DNA of 6,432 bases from Bacteroidetes/Chlorobi group bacterium ChocPot_Mid (GTDB taxonomy: Bacteria; Bacteroidota; Ignavibacteria; Kapaibacteriales; UBA2268), in contig RCNQ01000074.1 in NCBI GenBank assembly GCA_003731675.1, positions 1-6,432 on the forward strand, in the 5' to 3' direction. A program made the translations under genes and the position numbers. Shown here in pieces: positions 1 to 6,432 of the stretch. The notes under the pieces are model-generated. The model did no database searches. It was not told the DNA's origin and worked only from the letters and a program-made list of their open reading frames with translations. How positions within the stretch are numbered: position 1 is the stretch's first letter; each line of letters opens with the position of its first letter.

Positions 1-1
1 T

Positions 2-532
2 GGCGTATCGGTTTTAGTATTAGCATTGTTTTTAACTGTCAATCAATCAAAAGCACAGAAAGAAAAAGAGAAACCGATAAAAATTGGTATAGTTGATGTT
101 GAAATGATTGTAAAGGAATTACCTGAAGCAGTCGATGCAGACAAGAAGCTACAAGATTTGGCACAGGGATACAGGGATTCTTTGTTGTCTATAGAAAAGA
201 AATTTTCTGCAAGAATGGAGCAATATAATAAACAAAAGACTATGATGACTGCTGACCAACAAAAGAAGGAAGAGGAATCATTACAACAAATACAGCTCGA
301 ATATCAGAGATATCAGCAGGATAAGTTAGGTGCCCAAGGTGAATTAGCACAGACACGTGAAAAATTATTAGCTCCAATAAGGGAAAAAGTTCGTAGTGCC
401 ATAAAGAGTGTTGCCGGCAAGGAAGATATGAATTTTGTTCTTGACAAAGCAAGCCCGATGTTGCTGTTTGCTGAGGATAAGTATGATATTACTTATTCTG
501 TGCTGGACTTGATAAAAAGAGGAATGAAATAA
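2..532 (+). CDS. ompH: OmpH/Skp family periplasmic chaperone, first copy (5' end outside window)
   Basis: Likely a periplasmic chaperone that binds unfolded outer-membrane proteins on their way to the BAM complex. The frame is open from base 2, so the real start lies upstream; the TTG at 26 falls inside a hydrophobic run (GVSVLVLALFLTV) that is the end of a signal peptide, with probable cleavage after SKA (visible residue 18). The mature part starts with KIGIVDV, followed by a PEA..AD segment (41-46), a long charged Gln/Lys/Glu-rich helix expected to form the coiled-coil tentacles (about 45-125), and the conserved OmpH end with FVLDKA (145-150) and KYDIT (160-164). It stops soon after, as in typical family members. 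A second copy follows after 69 nt with the same core spacing. The family call is firm; the client range is inferred from family knowledge only. Confidence 0.88.
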   Translation, partial: GVSVLVLALFLTVNQSKAQKEKEKPIKIGIVDVEMIVKELPEAVDADKKLQDLAQGYRDSLLSIEKKFSARMEQYNKQKTMMTADQQKKEEESLQQIQLEYQRYQQDKLGAQGELAQTREKLLAPIREKVRSAIKSVAGKEDMNFVLDKASPMLLFAEDKYDITYSVLDLIKRGMK

Positions 533-591
533 ATTAATAAAGATAAGATGACATAGCAATACAACTTAAAAAATTGTTTTGTCAAATAACG

Positions 592-597
592 GGTGAG
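592..597 (+). promoter_or_regulatory. Ribosome binding site deciding the start of the second ompH
   Basis: The sequence GGTGAG lies 4 bases before the ATG at 602. It overlaps an in-frame GTG at 593, which would otherwise lengthen the protein by three residues. A purine-rich site this close upstream favours the ATG, and the resulting protein begins with a normal signal peptide. Confidence 0.5.
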
Positions 598-601
598 AAT
601 T

Positions 602-1321
602 ATGCAGTATAAATTTTATGTAATATTGCTAATAGCAGTATTTGGTGTAACTTTTTCATTAAAAGCACAAAAGGTTGGGTTTATTTCATCTGATGATATT
701 CGGAAGAATTTTCCAGAAGCCAAACAAGCTGACCAAAGAATTCAGTCAATTGTGGAGGAGTGGAAACGTGAGTTGCAATCAATTGAAGATAATATACGGA
801 TGCTTGAAGATGAGATAAAAAAGAATCGTCTTGTATGGACGGATGATGAAAGGGCATCAAATGAGAATGAACTTAATGAACTGAAGAAACTTCAAAAGAC
901 TTTTGCAAAAGAAAAGTTTGAGGTTGGTGGAGAATATGATAAAGCTGTTCAAATGTTGATGTCAAAAATTGAGGAGAAAATTTATGCTGCAACTCAGGAG
1001 GTAGCCGCTGATGAAGGGTTTGATATTGTCTTTGATAAAAGTGTTCAACCCTTGCCTTATGTGAATTTTAAATATGATTTGACAGTTAAAGTTCTGCGAA
1101 AACTTGGAGTTGATACAAAAAAGCTGGAAGAGGAACTTGATGCAAAAATATCTAAGGACCCGAGGAACCAACAGAATGAACCAAGACAAGCGCCATCAAA
1201 ACGAAGGAGTAAAAGCAGAAGCGGTACTGATACTGAGATTAAAGATGAGCCAGTACCTGTTCAACAGATTGAAAATCCAAAAGAAAATAAAAAAGAGGAA
1301 CCGATTCCAATTAAGAAATAA
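602..1321 (+). CDS. ompH: OmpH/Skp family periplasmic chaperone, second copy, with charged C-terminal tail
   Basis: A 239-residue protein, probably a periplasmic chaperone for outer-membrane proteins. Residues 1-22 form a signal peptide (basic start, hydrophobic core VILLIAVFGV, cleavage near SLKA). The OmpH core follows: KVGF at the mature start, PEAKQAD (38-44), a long charged coiled-coil region (about 45-115), then IVFDKS (142-147) and KYDLT (157-161). These landmarks have the same spacing as in the preceding copy, which points to tandem duplication, although the helices have diverged strongly. Unlike the first copy it continues past the fold with about 60 low-complexity residues (180-239) rich in Lys, Glu, Pro, Gln and Arg, including KRRSKSRS. 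The role of that tail is unknown. I chose the ATG over the GTG at 593 because of the upstream GGTGAG. lpxD follows after 20 nt. Confidence 0.87.
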   Translation: MQYKFYVILLIAVFGVTFSLKAQKVGFISSDDIRKNFPEAKQADQRIQSIVEEWKRELQSIEDNIRMLEDEIKKNRLVWTDDERASNENELNELKKLQKTFAKEKFEVGGEYDKAVQMLMSKIEEKIYAATQEVAADEGFDIVFDKSVQPLPYVNFKYDLTVKVLRKLGVDTKKLEEELDAKISKDPRNQQNEPRQAPSKRRSKSRSGTDTEIKDEPVPVQQIENPKENKKEEPIPIKK

Positions 1322-1341
1322 ATTATTTTGAGTTGATTACA

Positions 1342-2400
1342 ATGAGTGAAGATGTTAGGTTTACAGTAGCGGAAGTTGCCAAATTGGTTGAAGGAGAGTT
1401 GGTCGGCAATCCTGATACAAAAATTATTGGGTTGAACAGGATTGATGAAGTCAAAGAAGGTGAGCTGACATTTTATACTGATAAAAAATTTGCACAATAT
1501 CTCACAGATATTAAAGCTTCATGTATAATTGTACCTAACGATTTCAATGAAAAAATTTCTGAAAAAATATGTTTAATCAAAGTTGAAAAACCTTATCATG
1601 CTATTGTCAGACTGTTGAAATATCTTGAATCATTATTGCCAAAGCAAAATTCTTTTATTCATCCAACAGCGGTAATTGATAATTCAGCGAGTATCAGCAA
1701 AACTGCATTTATCGGACCATACTGTATTATTGGAGAAAATACCAGAGTTGGAGATAACGTTATTTTGCATTCAAATGTATGTTTGTACAATAATGTAGAA
1801 ATAGGTGAAGAAAGCTATCTGCATTCAGGGGTTATATGTTGTAATGATACGAAGATTGGTAAAAGATGCATTATTCAATCTGGAGCAGTAATTGGTTCTG
1901 ATGGTTTTGGCTATTTGGAGAATAAGGATGGGAGTTATGAAAAAATTCCGCAAATGGGTAATGTAATAATAGATGATGATGTAGAAATAGGAGCTAATAC
2001 GACAATTGACAGGGCGATTATTGGAAGCACGATAATATCCAAAGGAGTTAAGATAGATAATTTATGCCAAATTGGTCACAATGTAAAGGTTGGTGAAAAC
2101 AGTGCTATGGCAGGTCAGGTTGGATTGGCAGGCTCTTGTACAGTTGGTAAGCGGAATCGTTTAGGTGGTCAGGTGGGTTTAGCAGGTCATTTAGAAACAG
2201 TAGATGATGTTGTGGTACTTGCTCAATCAGGCGTAGCTAAATCCCTTGATAAAAAAGGTGTTTATTTTGGAAGTCCAACAAAAGAAAGGTTGCATGCTTT
2301 TAAAATCGAAGCAGCGTTGAATAACTTACCTGAATTGATTAGGAAAGTAGAACAATTAAACAGAAAATTGGAAGAATTCTACAAGAAAAAAGAAGATTAA
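1342..2400 (+). CDS. lpxD: UDP-3-O-(3-hydroxyacyl)glucosamine N-acyltransferase LpxD
   Basis: The lipid A biosynthesis acyltransferase that moves a 3-hydroxyacyl chain from acyl carrier protein to the 2-amino group of UDP-3-O-acyl-glucosamine; it acts in the cytoplasm as a trimer. The 352 residues fit the family (E. coli has 341). The N-terminal uridine-binding domain (about 1-100) contains GELTFYTDKK. A left-handed beta-helix of hexapeptide repeats follows (about 105-300), with SDGFGY at 186-191. The catalytic His is H246 in QIGHN, and H283 in LAGH lies 37 residues later, the same interval as between His239 and His276 in E. coli. A charged C-terminal helix (about 318-352) is the expected ACP-binding and trimer helix. 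The ATG at 1342 was preferred to the in-frame TTG at 1333, which adds only three residues; no strong Shine-Dalgarno site is visible for either. The last base of its stop codon is the first base of the ccmB start. Confidence 0.95.
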   Translation: MSEDVRFTVAEVAKLVEGELVGNPDTKIIGLNRIDEVKEGELTFYTDKKFAQYLTDIKASCIIVPNDFNEKISEKICLIKVEKPYHAIVRLLKYLESLLPKQNSFIHPTAVIDNSASISKTAFIGPYCIIGENTRVGDNVILHSNVCLYNNVEIGEESYLHSGVICCNDTKIGKRCIIQSGAVIGSDGFGYLENKDGSYEKIPQMGNVIIDDDVEIGANTTIDRAIIGSTIISKGVKIDNLCQIGHNVKVGENSAMAGQVGLAGSCTVGKRNRLGGQVGLAGHLETVDDVVVLAQSGVAKSLDKKGVYFGSPTKERLHAFKIEAALNNLPELIRKVEQLNRKLEEFYKKKED

Positions 2401-3119
2401 TGGAGAATATTGAATTACCTGAAGATAGACTCATAAATCGTTTGAAATTGCATCTTAAAAGAATAAATGCGATACTATTGAAAGACCTGAAAAGTGAATT
2501 TAGGAGTAGGTATGGTATTTCGGCTATCAGTTTGTTCATTTTAACTTCTGTAACAATGCTTTTGTTTGGTACTGGTAGTGGAAAATTAGAAAATTCTTTA
2601 TATTCTGGTTTGATGTGGTTAATTATGTTTTTTGGTTCAATGACAGGGCTGTCTAAAGGATTTGTCAGAGAAGAGGAACTTCAGACGTCACTTTTTTTAA
2701 AGATGAGTTCAAAACCAAGTTATATATACTTTGGAAAATTAATTTATAATATTTTGTTTTCAATTTCTTTGAATGGATTGGCAATCATATTGTTTATATT
2801 TTTTTTCGGTGAATTGATAATCAGGAGTCCTTTAGAATTCATAGTATTGATTTTTTTTGGAAGTATTGGTATAGGTTCAGCAACAACAGTAATAGCGGCA
2901 ATTATTTCAAAAGCAGGAATAAAAAATTCATTATTTACAGTGTTGTCTTTTCCTGTTTTATTACCTTTGATAATAATCGGTATAGAAGGGACTACATTTT
3001 CCTTTGAAGGAACTACTTTTTCGGAAATTGATTCTAATATTAAGATTTTGATAGCTTACAGCGGAGTACTAATTCCTGTATCATATATTGTTTTTGATAT
3101 GATATGGGAGGATAGTTAG
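2400..3119 (+). CDS. ccmB: CcmB-like heme exporter / cytochrome c maturation permease subunit
   Basis: A 239-residue inner-membrane protein that looks like CcmB, the permease of the CcmAB(C) ABC complex needed to release heme-loaded CcmE during cytochrome c maturation. A short cytoplasmic start leads to ILLKDLKSEFRSR, the family's basic pre-TM1 segment. Six hydrophobic spans follow at about 40-56, 66-84, 111-137, 146-169, 176-196 and 213-235, matching CcmB. The region GLMWLIMFFGSMTGLSKGF followed by REEE (90-93) corresponds to the conserved CcmB segment after TM2, and FPVLLPLIIIG resembles the usual TM5 pattern. It is slightly longer than typical CcmB, partly through a short duplicated loop before TM6. 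The start ATG overlaps the lpxD stop (TAATG), so translational coupling is likely. The ATPase CcmA and CcmC are not in the window. Family assignment is good; activity in heme handling is inferred. Confidence 0.83.
   Translation: MENIELPEDRLINRLKLHLKRINAILLKDLKSEFRSRYGISAISLFILTSVTMLLFGTGSGKLENSLYSGLMWLIMFFGSMTGLSKGFVREEELQTSLFLKMSSKPSYIYFGKLIYNILFSISLNGLAIILFIFFFGELIIRSPLEFIVLIFFGSIGIGSATTVIAAIISKAGIKNSLFTVLSFPVLLPLIIIGIEGTTFSFEGTTFSEIDSNIKILIAYSGVLIPVSYIVFDMIWEDS
2985..3026 (+). repeat. 21-base in-frame tandem duplication inside ccmB
   Basis: Two adjacent 21-base units (2985-3005 and 3006-3026) encode EGTTFSF and EGTTFSE, residues 196-209 of CcmB. The first 18 bases of each unit agree at 15 positions. 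The repeat sits in the predicted loop between TM5 and TM6, where a small insertion would be tolerated. Confidence 0.7.
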
Positions 3120-3168
3120 GAATTCTGTAATATTTTTTGCAAATGAATTGATTTCAGGAATAAATATT

Positions 3169-3196
3169 TTGTCAAATCTATTTTATTTCTTATGTT
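3169..3196 (+). promoter_or_regulatory. Possible sigma70-like promoter for the protease gene
   Basis: TTGTCA (3169-3174) and TATGTT (3191-3196) are separated by 16 bases and resemble -35 and -10 boxes, at five of six and four of six consensus positions. They lie about 35 bases before the protease start. The region is so AT-rich that such matches arise easily, and I found no exact Bacteroidota-type TAnnTTTG box here. Treat this as a candidate only. Confidence 0.3.
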
Positions 3197-3218
3197 ACAT
3201 ATCTATATTTATCTAATT

Positions 3219-3224
3219 AAGGAG
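3219..3224 (+). promoter_or_regulatory. Strong Shine-Dalgarno site for the protease gene
   Basis: AAGGAG lies 5 bases before the ATG at 3230. It is the best ribosome binding site in the window and fixes the start of the protease; the other starts here have weak or no such site. Confidence 0.8.
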
Positions 3225-3229
3225 AATTT

Positions 3230-6200
3230 ATGAAATTAAGTTTTTATACTTTTTTATTTTTTATTTTATTGTGTAGTAAGATTTTTTCAGCTACAAATTC
3301 ATTTAATAATTTGAGTAATGAAAAAATTACTGATGGTTTTGGTAACGAAATAGCATATAGGATTTATGTAGTTGACAATAAAGTTGAAAACGGGAAAAAA
3401 GGTATCGGGAAGGTTTATTCAATTCCGAAATTACCAAAAAGTGAATACATGCCAGGTCGGATACATATTAAGACGAAAAATTACTTTTCATTAAATAATA
3501 GATTTAATGCAATATCCAAAATTCTGAAAAAATCATTGGGGCAAGAAAACATAGTTCGCGTAGATGCTCCTTATGACAGATTTGCAAACGGACCATTAAA
3601 GCAGTTTGATAAGGATGGGATAAGCAGGATATATGAGCTAACATATTCTGCAGAAATTGACCCCTATGATTTATGTAAAGAATTGATGAAGGATCCTGAC
3701 GTGGAATATGCTGTTCCAATATTTATGAGATATTTTAATGATTTTACGCCCAATGATCCTGAAATCAGTAAACAATGGGCTTTGACTAAAATGCAGTCTT
3801 TTAAGTCATGGGATATTTCTAAGGGGGATAGTTCAATAATTATTGCCATAACAGATTCGGGCATTGAATATACACATGAAGATTTAGCACCGAATATGTG
3901 GGTAAATAAAAAAGAGATACCTAATGACGGAATAGACAATGATGGTAATGGTTATATAGATGATTATCTTGGATGGGATTTTGTTGGTGCAATAACTTCT
4001 TCTCAGGCAGTTCAGGGACAGTGGAAACCTGATAATGACCCAAAACCTGGACATTATCATGGTACGCATGTTGCAGGTTGTGCTGCTGCTGCAGGAAATA
4101 ACGGTAAAGGAGTTGCCGGACCTGGCTTTAAATGTAAGATAATGGCTTTAAAGTGTGGTACTGATGCAACTAATTCGACAGGTATTTTCAGAGGTTATGA
4201 TGCAATTTTATATGCTGCACAAATGGGAGCTCAAATTATAAATTGTAGCTGGGGAGGACCAGGTTCGTCACCAGCAGAGCAGGAATTGATTAATACTGCC
4301 TATAATATGGGGTCTGTAATTGTAGTATCAGCAGGGAATTCATTTAAAAATATTGATTATGGTAATAGTTACCCAGCCGGATATGAAAATGTACTTTGTG
4401 TCGGAGCTACAAGGAGTGATGATTCGAAAGCATGGTTTACAAATTACGGATATTTAGTTGATGTTTATGGTCCGGGGGACAATATTTATGCAACTATGCC
4501 TGGAGGAAATAAATATGGATATCTTAGTGGAACGTCTATGTCATCACCTGTTGTTGCAGGTGTATGCGGACAATTGAAGGCATTACATCCTGATTGGTCT
4601 CAAAAGCAGATAATGCATCAAATTAGGAGTACTTCCGAAAATGTAATTACTAAGGATGCAACTTTAAGACCCATGTATTATGGTAGAGTGAATGCTTATA
4701 ATGCGATGTCATATAACAATACCAAATTACCTACTTATGAGAAAATACCAGGGATTTCTGTTTCGCAAATATTATCTCAGGGAGTTGAAGTTTTGACAGA
4801 TTATAATCCTGCAAGTTTTACAATTGAGATAACAAATTACCTTTCGATAGCAAGAAGGACAAAGGTAAAAATAAGTGCTTTACAGAAATATTTATCTGTT
4901 TCAGTGAGTCAGATTGATGTAGGTACAATAGAGCAGATGGGCAGGGATACATTTTCTTTGGTTGTAAGATTGTTAGAAAGTGCTCCCTGGTATGAAGGTA
5001 AAGTTGATATATTATTGGTGTATGAAAGTGATTCTTATGTTGATTATGAGATAATTCAATTGCCAATTAAACTCGAAACAAAAAATAAATTTTCATTAAA
5101 CTATGTATTTCCTGAAACCGATTTACCTTTGTGGTATTCTGCATTATCTTTATCAAAAGATAATATCATGCTTGCTGGAGCCAGACAGAGTACGGGTTAC
5201 GGTATTTTTTATAAGAATAGTTTCGGGTATAATACGAATCAGATAACTCCAAGACCTTTGTATTGTCTTTATTCTTATGATGAGAATACATTTTATGCAG
5301 GTACGGGTGGAAACCCAACAAACATCATTAAGTCAGAAAATGCAGGACAAAGTTGGATATCTCAGGACGTTAGTTCAATAACTAATTTTATTAATGACAT
5401 CTACTTTTTTGATAATTTGGAAGGCATTTTTGCTGGTGACCCTTCAGGAGGAAGTTGGGGAGTTGGTATTACAACAAATGGTGGACAAAGTTGGGCAAAA
5501 TCAAATAAGTTACCAAGTGTTTTATCAGGAGAATCAGGATACGCAGGTTGTGCTTTTGGTTTAGGCAACAATTTTTGGTTTGGTACAAACAAAGGCAGAG
5601 TAATATTTACCAGGGACAGGGGGAAAAACTGGCAATCTGTTACCGTTAAGTCAAATGGGTATATTCATAAAATATTATTTCTCGATGGGAATATTGGGGT
5701 AGCTGTTTATGGGAACAGTCAGAATGACGCTGAGAGGAAACTTGCTGTGACATGGGATGGAGGAATCAACTGGACTACTGATAGATTTAATTTTGGGAAG
5801 ACTCTTGGTGTAAGTCCAATTTACTTGTACAAACCTAAAGATGCGACTTTGATAATTGCACTATGTAGTGGTGGAGAGATTTATTCTTCTAAGGATTACG
5901 GACAAAGCTGGCAACCCGTTTTAAGCCAGAAGTATTCGACAGTGTCTTTTGGAGCGGCATACGGTGAATTTGGTGAATGCAGAATCTGGAGCGGTGAAAC
6001 GGAGTTAACATATCTTGATTTCGAGTATATGCCAGATAATGCAAAAAAGACATTACAAATTAACCCAAGCGGGACGATTGCATTTGGGGATGTAGAAGCG
6101 AATAAATCGAAGACTATTACAGTTACTCTTACAAATACCGGAAATATGAACATCAATATAGACAGTACAAAAATTATTTTAGGCAATGGTGTTTATGAAG

Positions 6201-6432
6201 AGGAATTCAGAATAACATTTCCGGTAAATGGGAAAATGGCTGTTAATGAAAGCAAAACTTTAAGAGTGAAGTTTAATCCTTTGAAGGAGGGCTTACGTCA
6301 GGCAGAACTGGTTATCTACAGTAACGCTGATATAAAAATTCAGAAAGTAAATTTGACAGGCACAGGTACAAATGCTGTTAAAAAGATTAGTTTTGTTGGG
6401 GACACATTAGTTAAATTTGACACTGTAGAGGT
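3230..6432 (+). CDS. Secreted S8 (subtilisin-like) serine protease with Asp-box propeller and choice-of-anchor D domain (3' end outside window)
   Basis: An exported, probably active subtilase; 1067 residues are visible with no stop, so the gene is incomplete. Residues 1-20 are a signal peptide. Residues about 21-173 look like an inhibitory propeptide, ending in a PDVEYAVPIF motif. The catalytic domain (about 174-495) has D209 (ITDSGIE), H277 (HGTHVAG), oxyanion N370 (SAGNS) and S436 (GTSMSSP), plus an acidic DGIDNDGNGYIDD loop (233-245) that probably binds calcium. It contains six cysteines (284, 302, 309, 339, 390, 446). Next come an Ig-like beta-rich segment (about 508-615), a region with five Asp-box motifs (about 620-935), and a choice-of-anchor D type Ig domain (about 942-1046). 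A second such domain may begin at the window edge. This layout is common in surface or type IX-secreted proteins of the Bacteroidota/Ignavibacteria group, whose sorting signal would lie beyond the window. Substrate unknown. It is separated from ccmB by 110 nt and has its own ribosome binding site. Confidence 0.93.
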   Translation, partial: MKLSFYTFLFFILLCSKIFSATNSFNNLSNEKITDGFGNEIAYRIYVVDNKVENGKKGIGKVYSIPKLPKSEYMPGRIHIKTKNYFSLNNRFNAISKILKKSLGQENIVRVDAPYDRFANGPLKQFDKDGISRIYELTYSAEIDPYDLCKELMKDPDVEYAVPIFMRYFNDFTPNDPEISKQWALTKMQSFKSWDISKGDSSIIIAITDSGIEYTHEDLAPNMWVNKKEIPNDGIDNDGNGYIDDYLGWDFVGAITSSQAVQGQWKPDNDPKPGHYHGTHVAGCAAAAGNNGKGVAGPGFKCKIMALKCGTDATNSTGIFRGYDAILYAAQMGAQIINCSWGGPGSSPAEQELINTAYNMGSVIVVSAGNSFKNIDYGNSYPAGYENVLCVGATRSDDSKAWFTNYGYLVDVYGPGDNIYATMPGGNKYGYLSGTSMSSPVVAGVCGQLKALHPDWSQKQIMHQIRSTSENVITKDATLRPMYYGRVNAYNAMSYNNTKLPTYEKIPGISVSQILSQGVEVLTDYNPASFTIEITNYLSIARRTKVKISALQKYLSVSVSQIDVGTIEQMGRDTFSLVVRLLESAPWYEGKVDILLVYESDSYVDYEIIQLPIKLETKNKFSLNYVFPETDLPLWYSALSLSKDNIMLAGARQSTGYGIFYKNSFGYNTNQITPRPLYCLYSYDENTFYAGTGGNPTNIIKSENAGQSWISQDVSSITNFINDIYFFDNLEGIFAGDPSGGSWGVGITTNGGQSWAKSNKLPSVLSGESGYAGCAFGLGNNFWFGTNKGRVIFTRDRGKNWQSVTVKSNGYIHKILFLDGNIGVAVYGNSQNDAERKLAVTWDGGINWTTDRFNFGKTLGVSPIYLYKPKDATLIIALCSGGEIYSSKDYGQSWQPVLSQKYSTVSFGAAYGEFGECRIWSGETELTYLDFEYMPDNAKKTLQINPSGTIAFGDVEANKSKTITVTLTNTGNMNINIDSTKIILGNGVYEEEFRITFPVNGKMAVNESKTLRVKFNPLKEGLRQAELVIYSNADIKIQKVNLTGTGTNAVKKISFVGDTLVKFDTVE
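5333..5911 (+). repeat. Five Asp-box (BNR/sialidase-type) repeats within the protease
   Basis: Motifs of the form S/T-x-D/N-x-G-x-x-W begin at protease residues 702 (SENAGQSW), 748 (TTNGGQSW), 794 (TRDRGKNW), 841 (TWDGGINW) and 887 (SKDYGQSW), at intervals of 46, 46, 47 and 46 residues. Such motifs mark the beta-hairpin turn in successive blades of BNR/YCF48-type beta-propellers. A degenerate copy without the Trp (KNSFGYNT, residue 662) may mark an earlier blade. No sialidase catalytic residues can be assigned, so a binding or structural role is more likely than glycosidase activity. Confidence 0.85.

Noticed and set aside
26..28. TTG as the start of the first OmpH gene
   Set aside because: The frame stays open to the left edge and encodes the hydrophobic core of a signal peptide, so the TTG is an internal Leu codon and the gene is truncated by the window.
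562..581. Weak hairpin followed by a T run after the first ompH
   Set aside because: Only four to six A-T-rich pairs form, with a mismatch, so it is too weak to call a terminator; the close gene spacing also favours readthrough.
1104..1331. Plus-strand frame of 75 codons overlapping the end of the second ompH
   Set aside because: It is a frame shadow of the Lys/Glu-rich tail, with no start signal and no recognisable content.
3117..3180. Rho-independent terminator between ccmB and the protease
   Set aside because: There are T runs and the palindrome TTTGCAAA, but no GC-containing stem followed by a T run, so no terminator can be supported.
3269..3280. Lipoprotein signal (LLC at protease residues 13-15)
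   Set aside because: The residue before the Cys is Leu rather than a small residue, and the hydrophobic run continues past it; an ordinary signal peptide cleaved near residue 20 fits better.
3664..3939. Minus-strand open frame of 91 codons
   Set aside because: It lies opposite the subtilisin catalytic domain, which has clear motifs on the + strand; no recognisable protein features on the minus strand.
5896..6186. Minus-strand open frame of 96 codons
   Set aside because: It is antisense to the last Asp box and the choice-of-anchor D domain. Its hydrophobic stretch is a by-product of the complementary codons.

Overview
This is an AT-rich window with all genes on the + strand. It holds the end of an outer-membrane biogenesis cluster followed by a large secreted protease that runs off the right edge. 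Two tandem OmpH/Skp-type periplasmic chaperones, then LpxD, then a CcmB-like permease, is a layout seen in the Bacteroidota/Chlorobiota/Ignavibacteriota group. The protease architecture (S8 domain, Asp-box propeller, choice-of-anchor D domain) also fits that group. I would guess an Ignavibacteria- or Kapabacteria-like lineage, but no marker gene in the window settles this.

Layout: bases 2-532 hold a 5'-truncated OmpH-family chaperone, and 602-1321 a second OmpH with a long charged C-terminal tail. lpxD (1342-2400) makes the acylated precursor of lipid A. ccmB (2400-3119) is a six-helix membrane protein whose start codon overlaps the lpxD stop by one base. Bases 3120-3229 are a gene-free spacer with a possible promoter and a strong ribosome binding site. 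From 3230 to the window end lies an exported subtilisin-like protease of at least 1067 residues with intact catalytic residues, an Ig-like segment, five Asp-box repeats spaced 46-47 residues apart, and at least one choice-of-anchor D domain.

How the genes fit together: the first four genes are closely spaced (69 nt, 20 nt, 1-nt overlap) and look like one transcription unit. The OmpH proteins probably escort outer-membrane proteins towards the BAM complex, whose bamA gene often lies just upstream in such clusters but is outside this window. LpxD supplies the lipid A part of the same membrane. CcmB belongs to heme delivery for cytochrome c maturation, and its usual partners CcmA and CcmC are not here. 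The protease has its own leader and is probably a separate unit.

I see no RNA genes, mobile elements, CRISPR arrays or phage genes, and no clear sign of a new multi-gene system. The most distinctive item is the multi-domain protease with its very regular Asp-box propeller.
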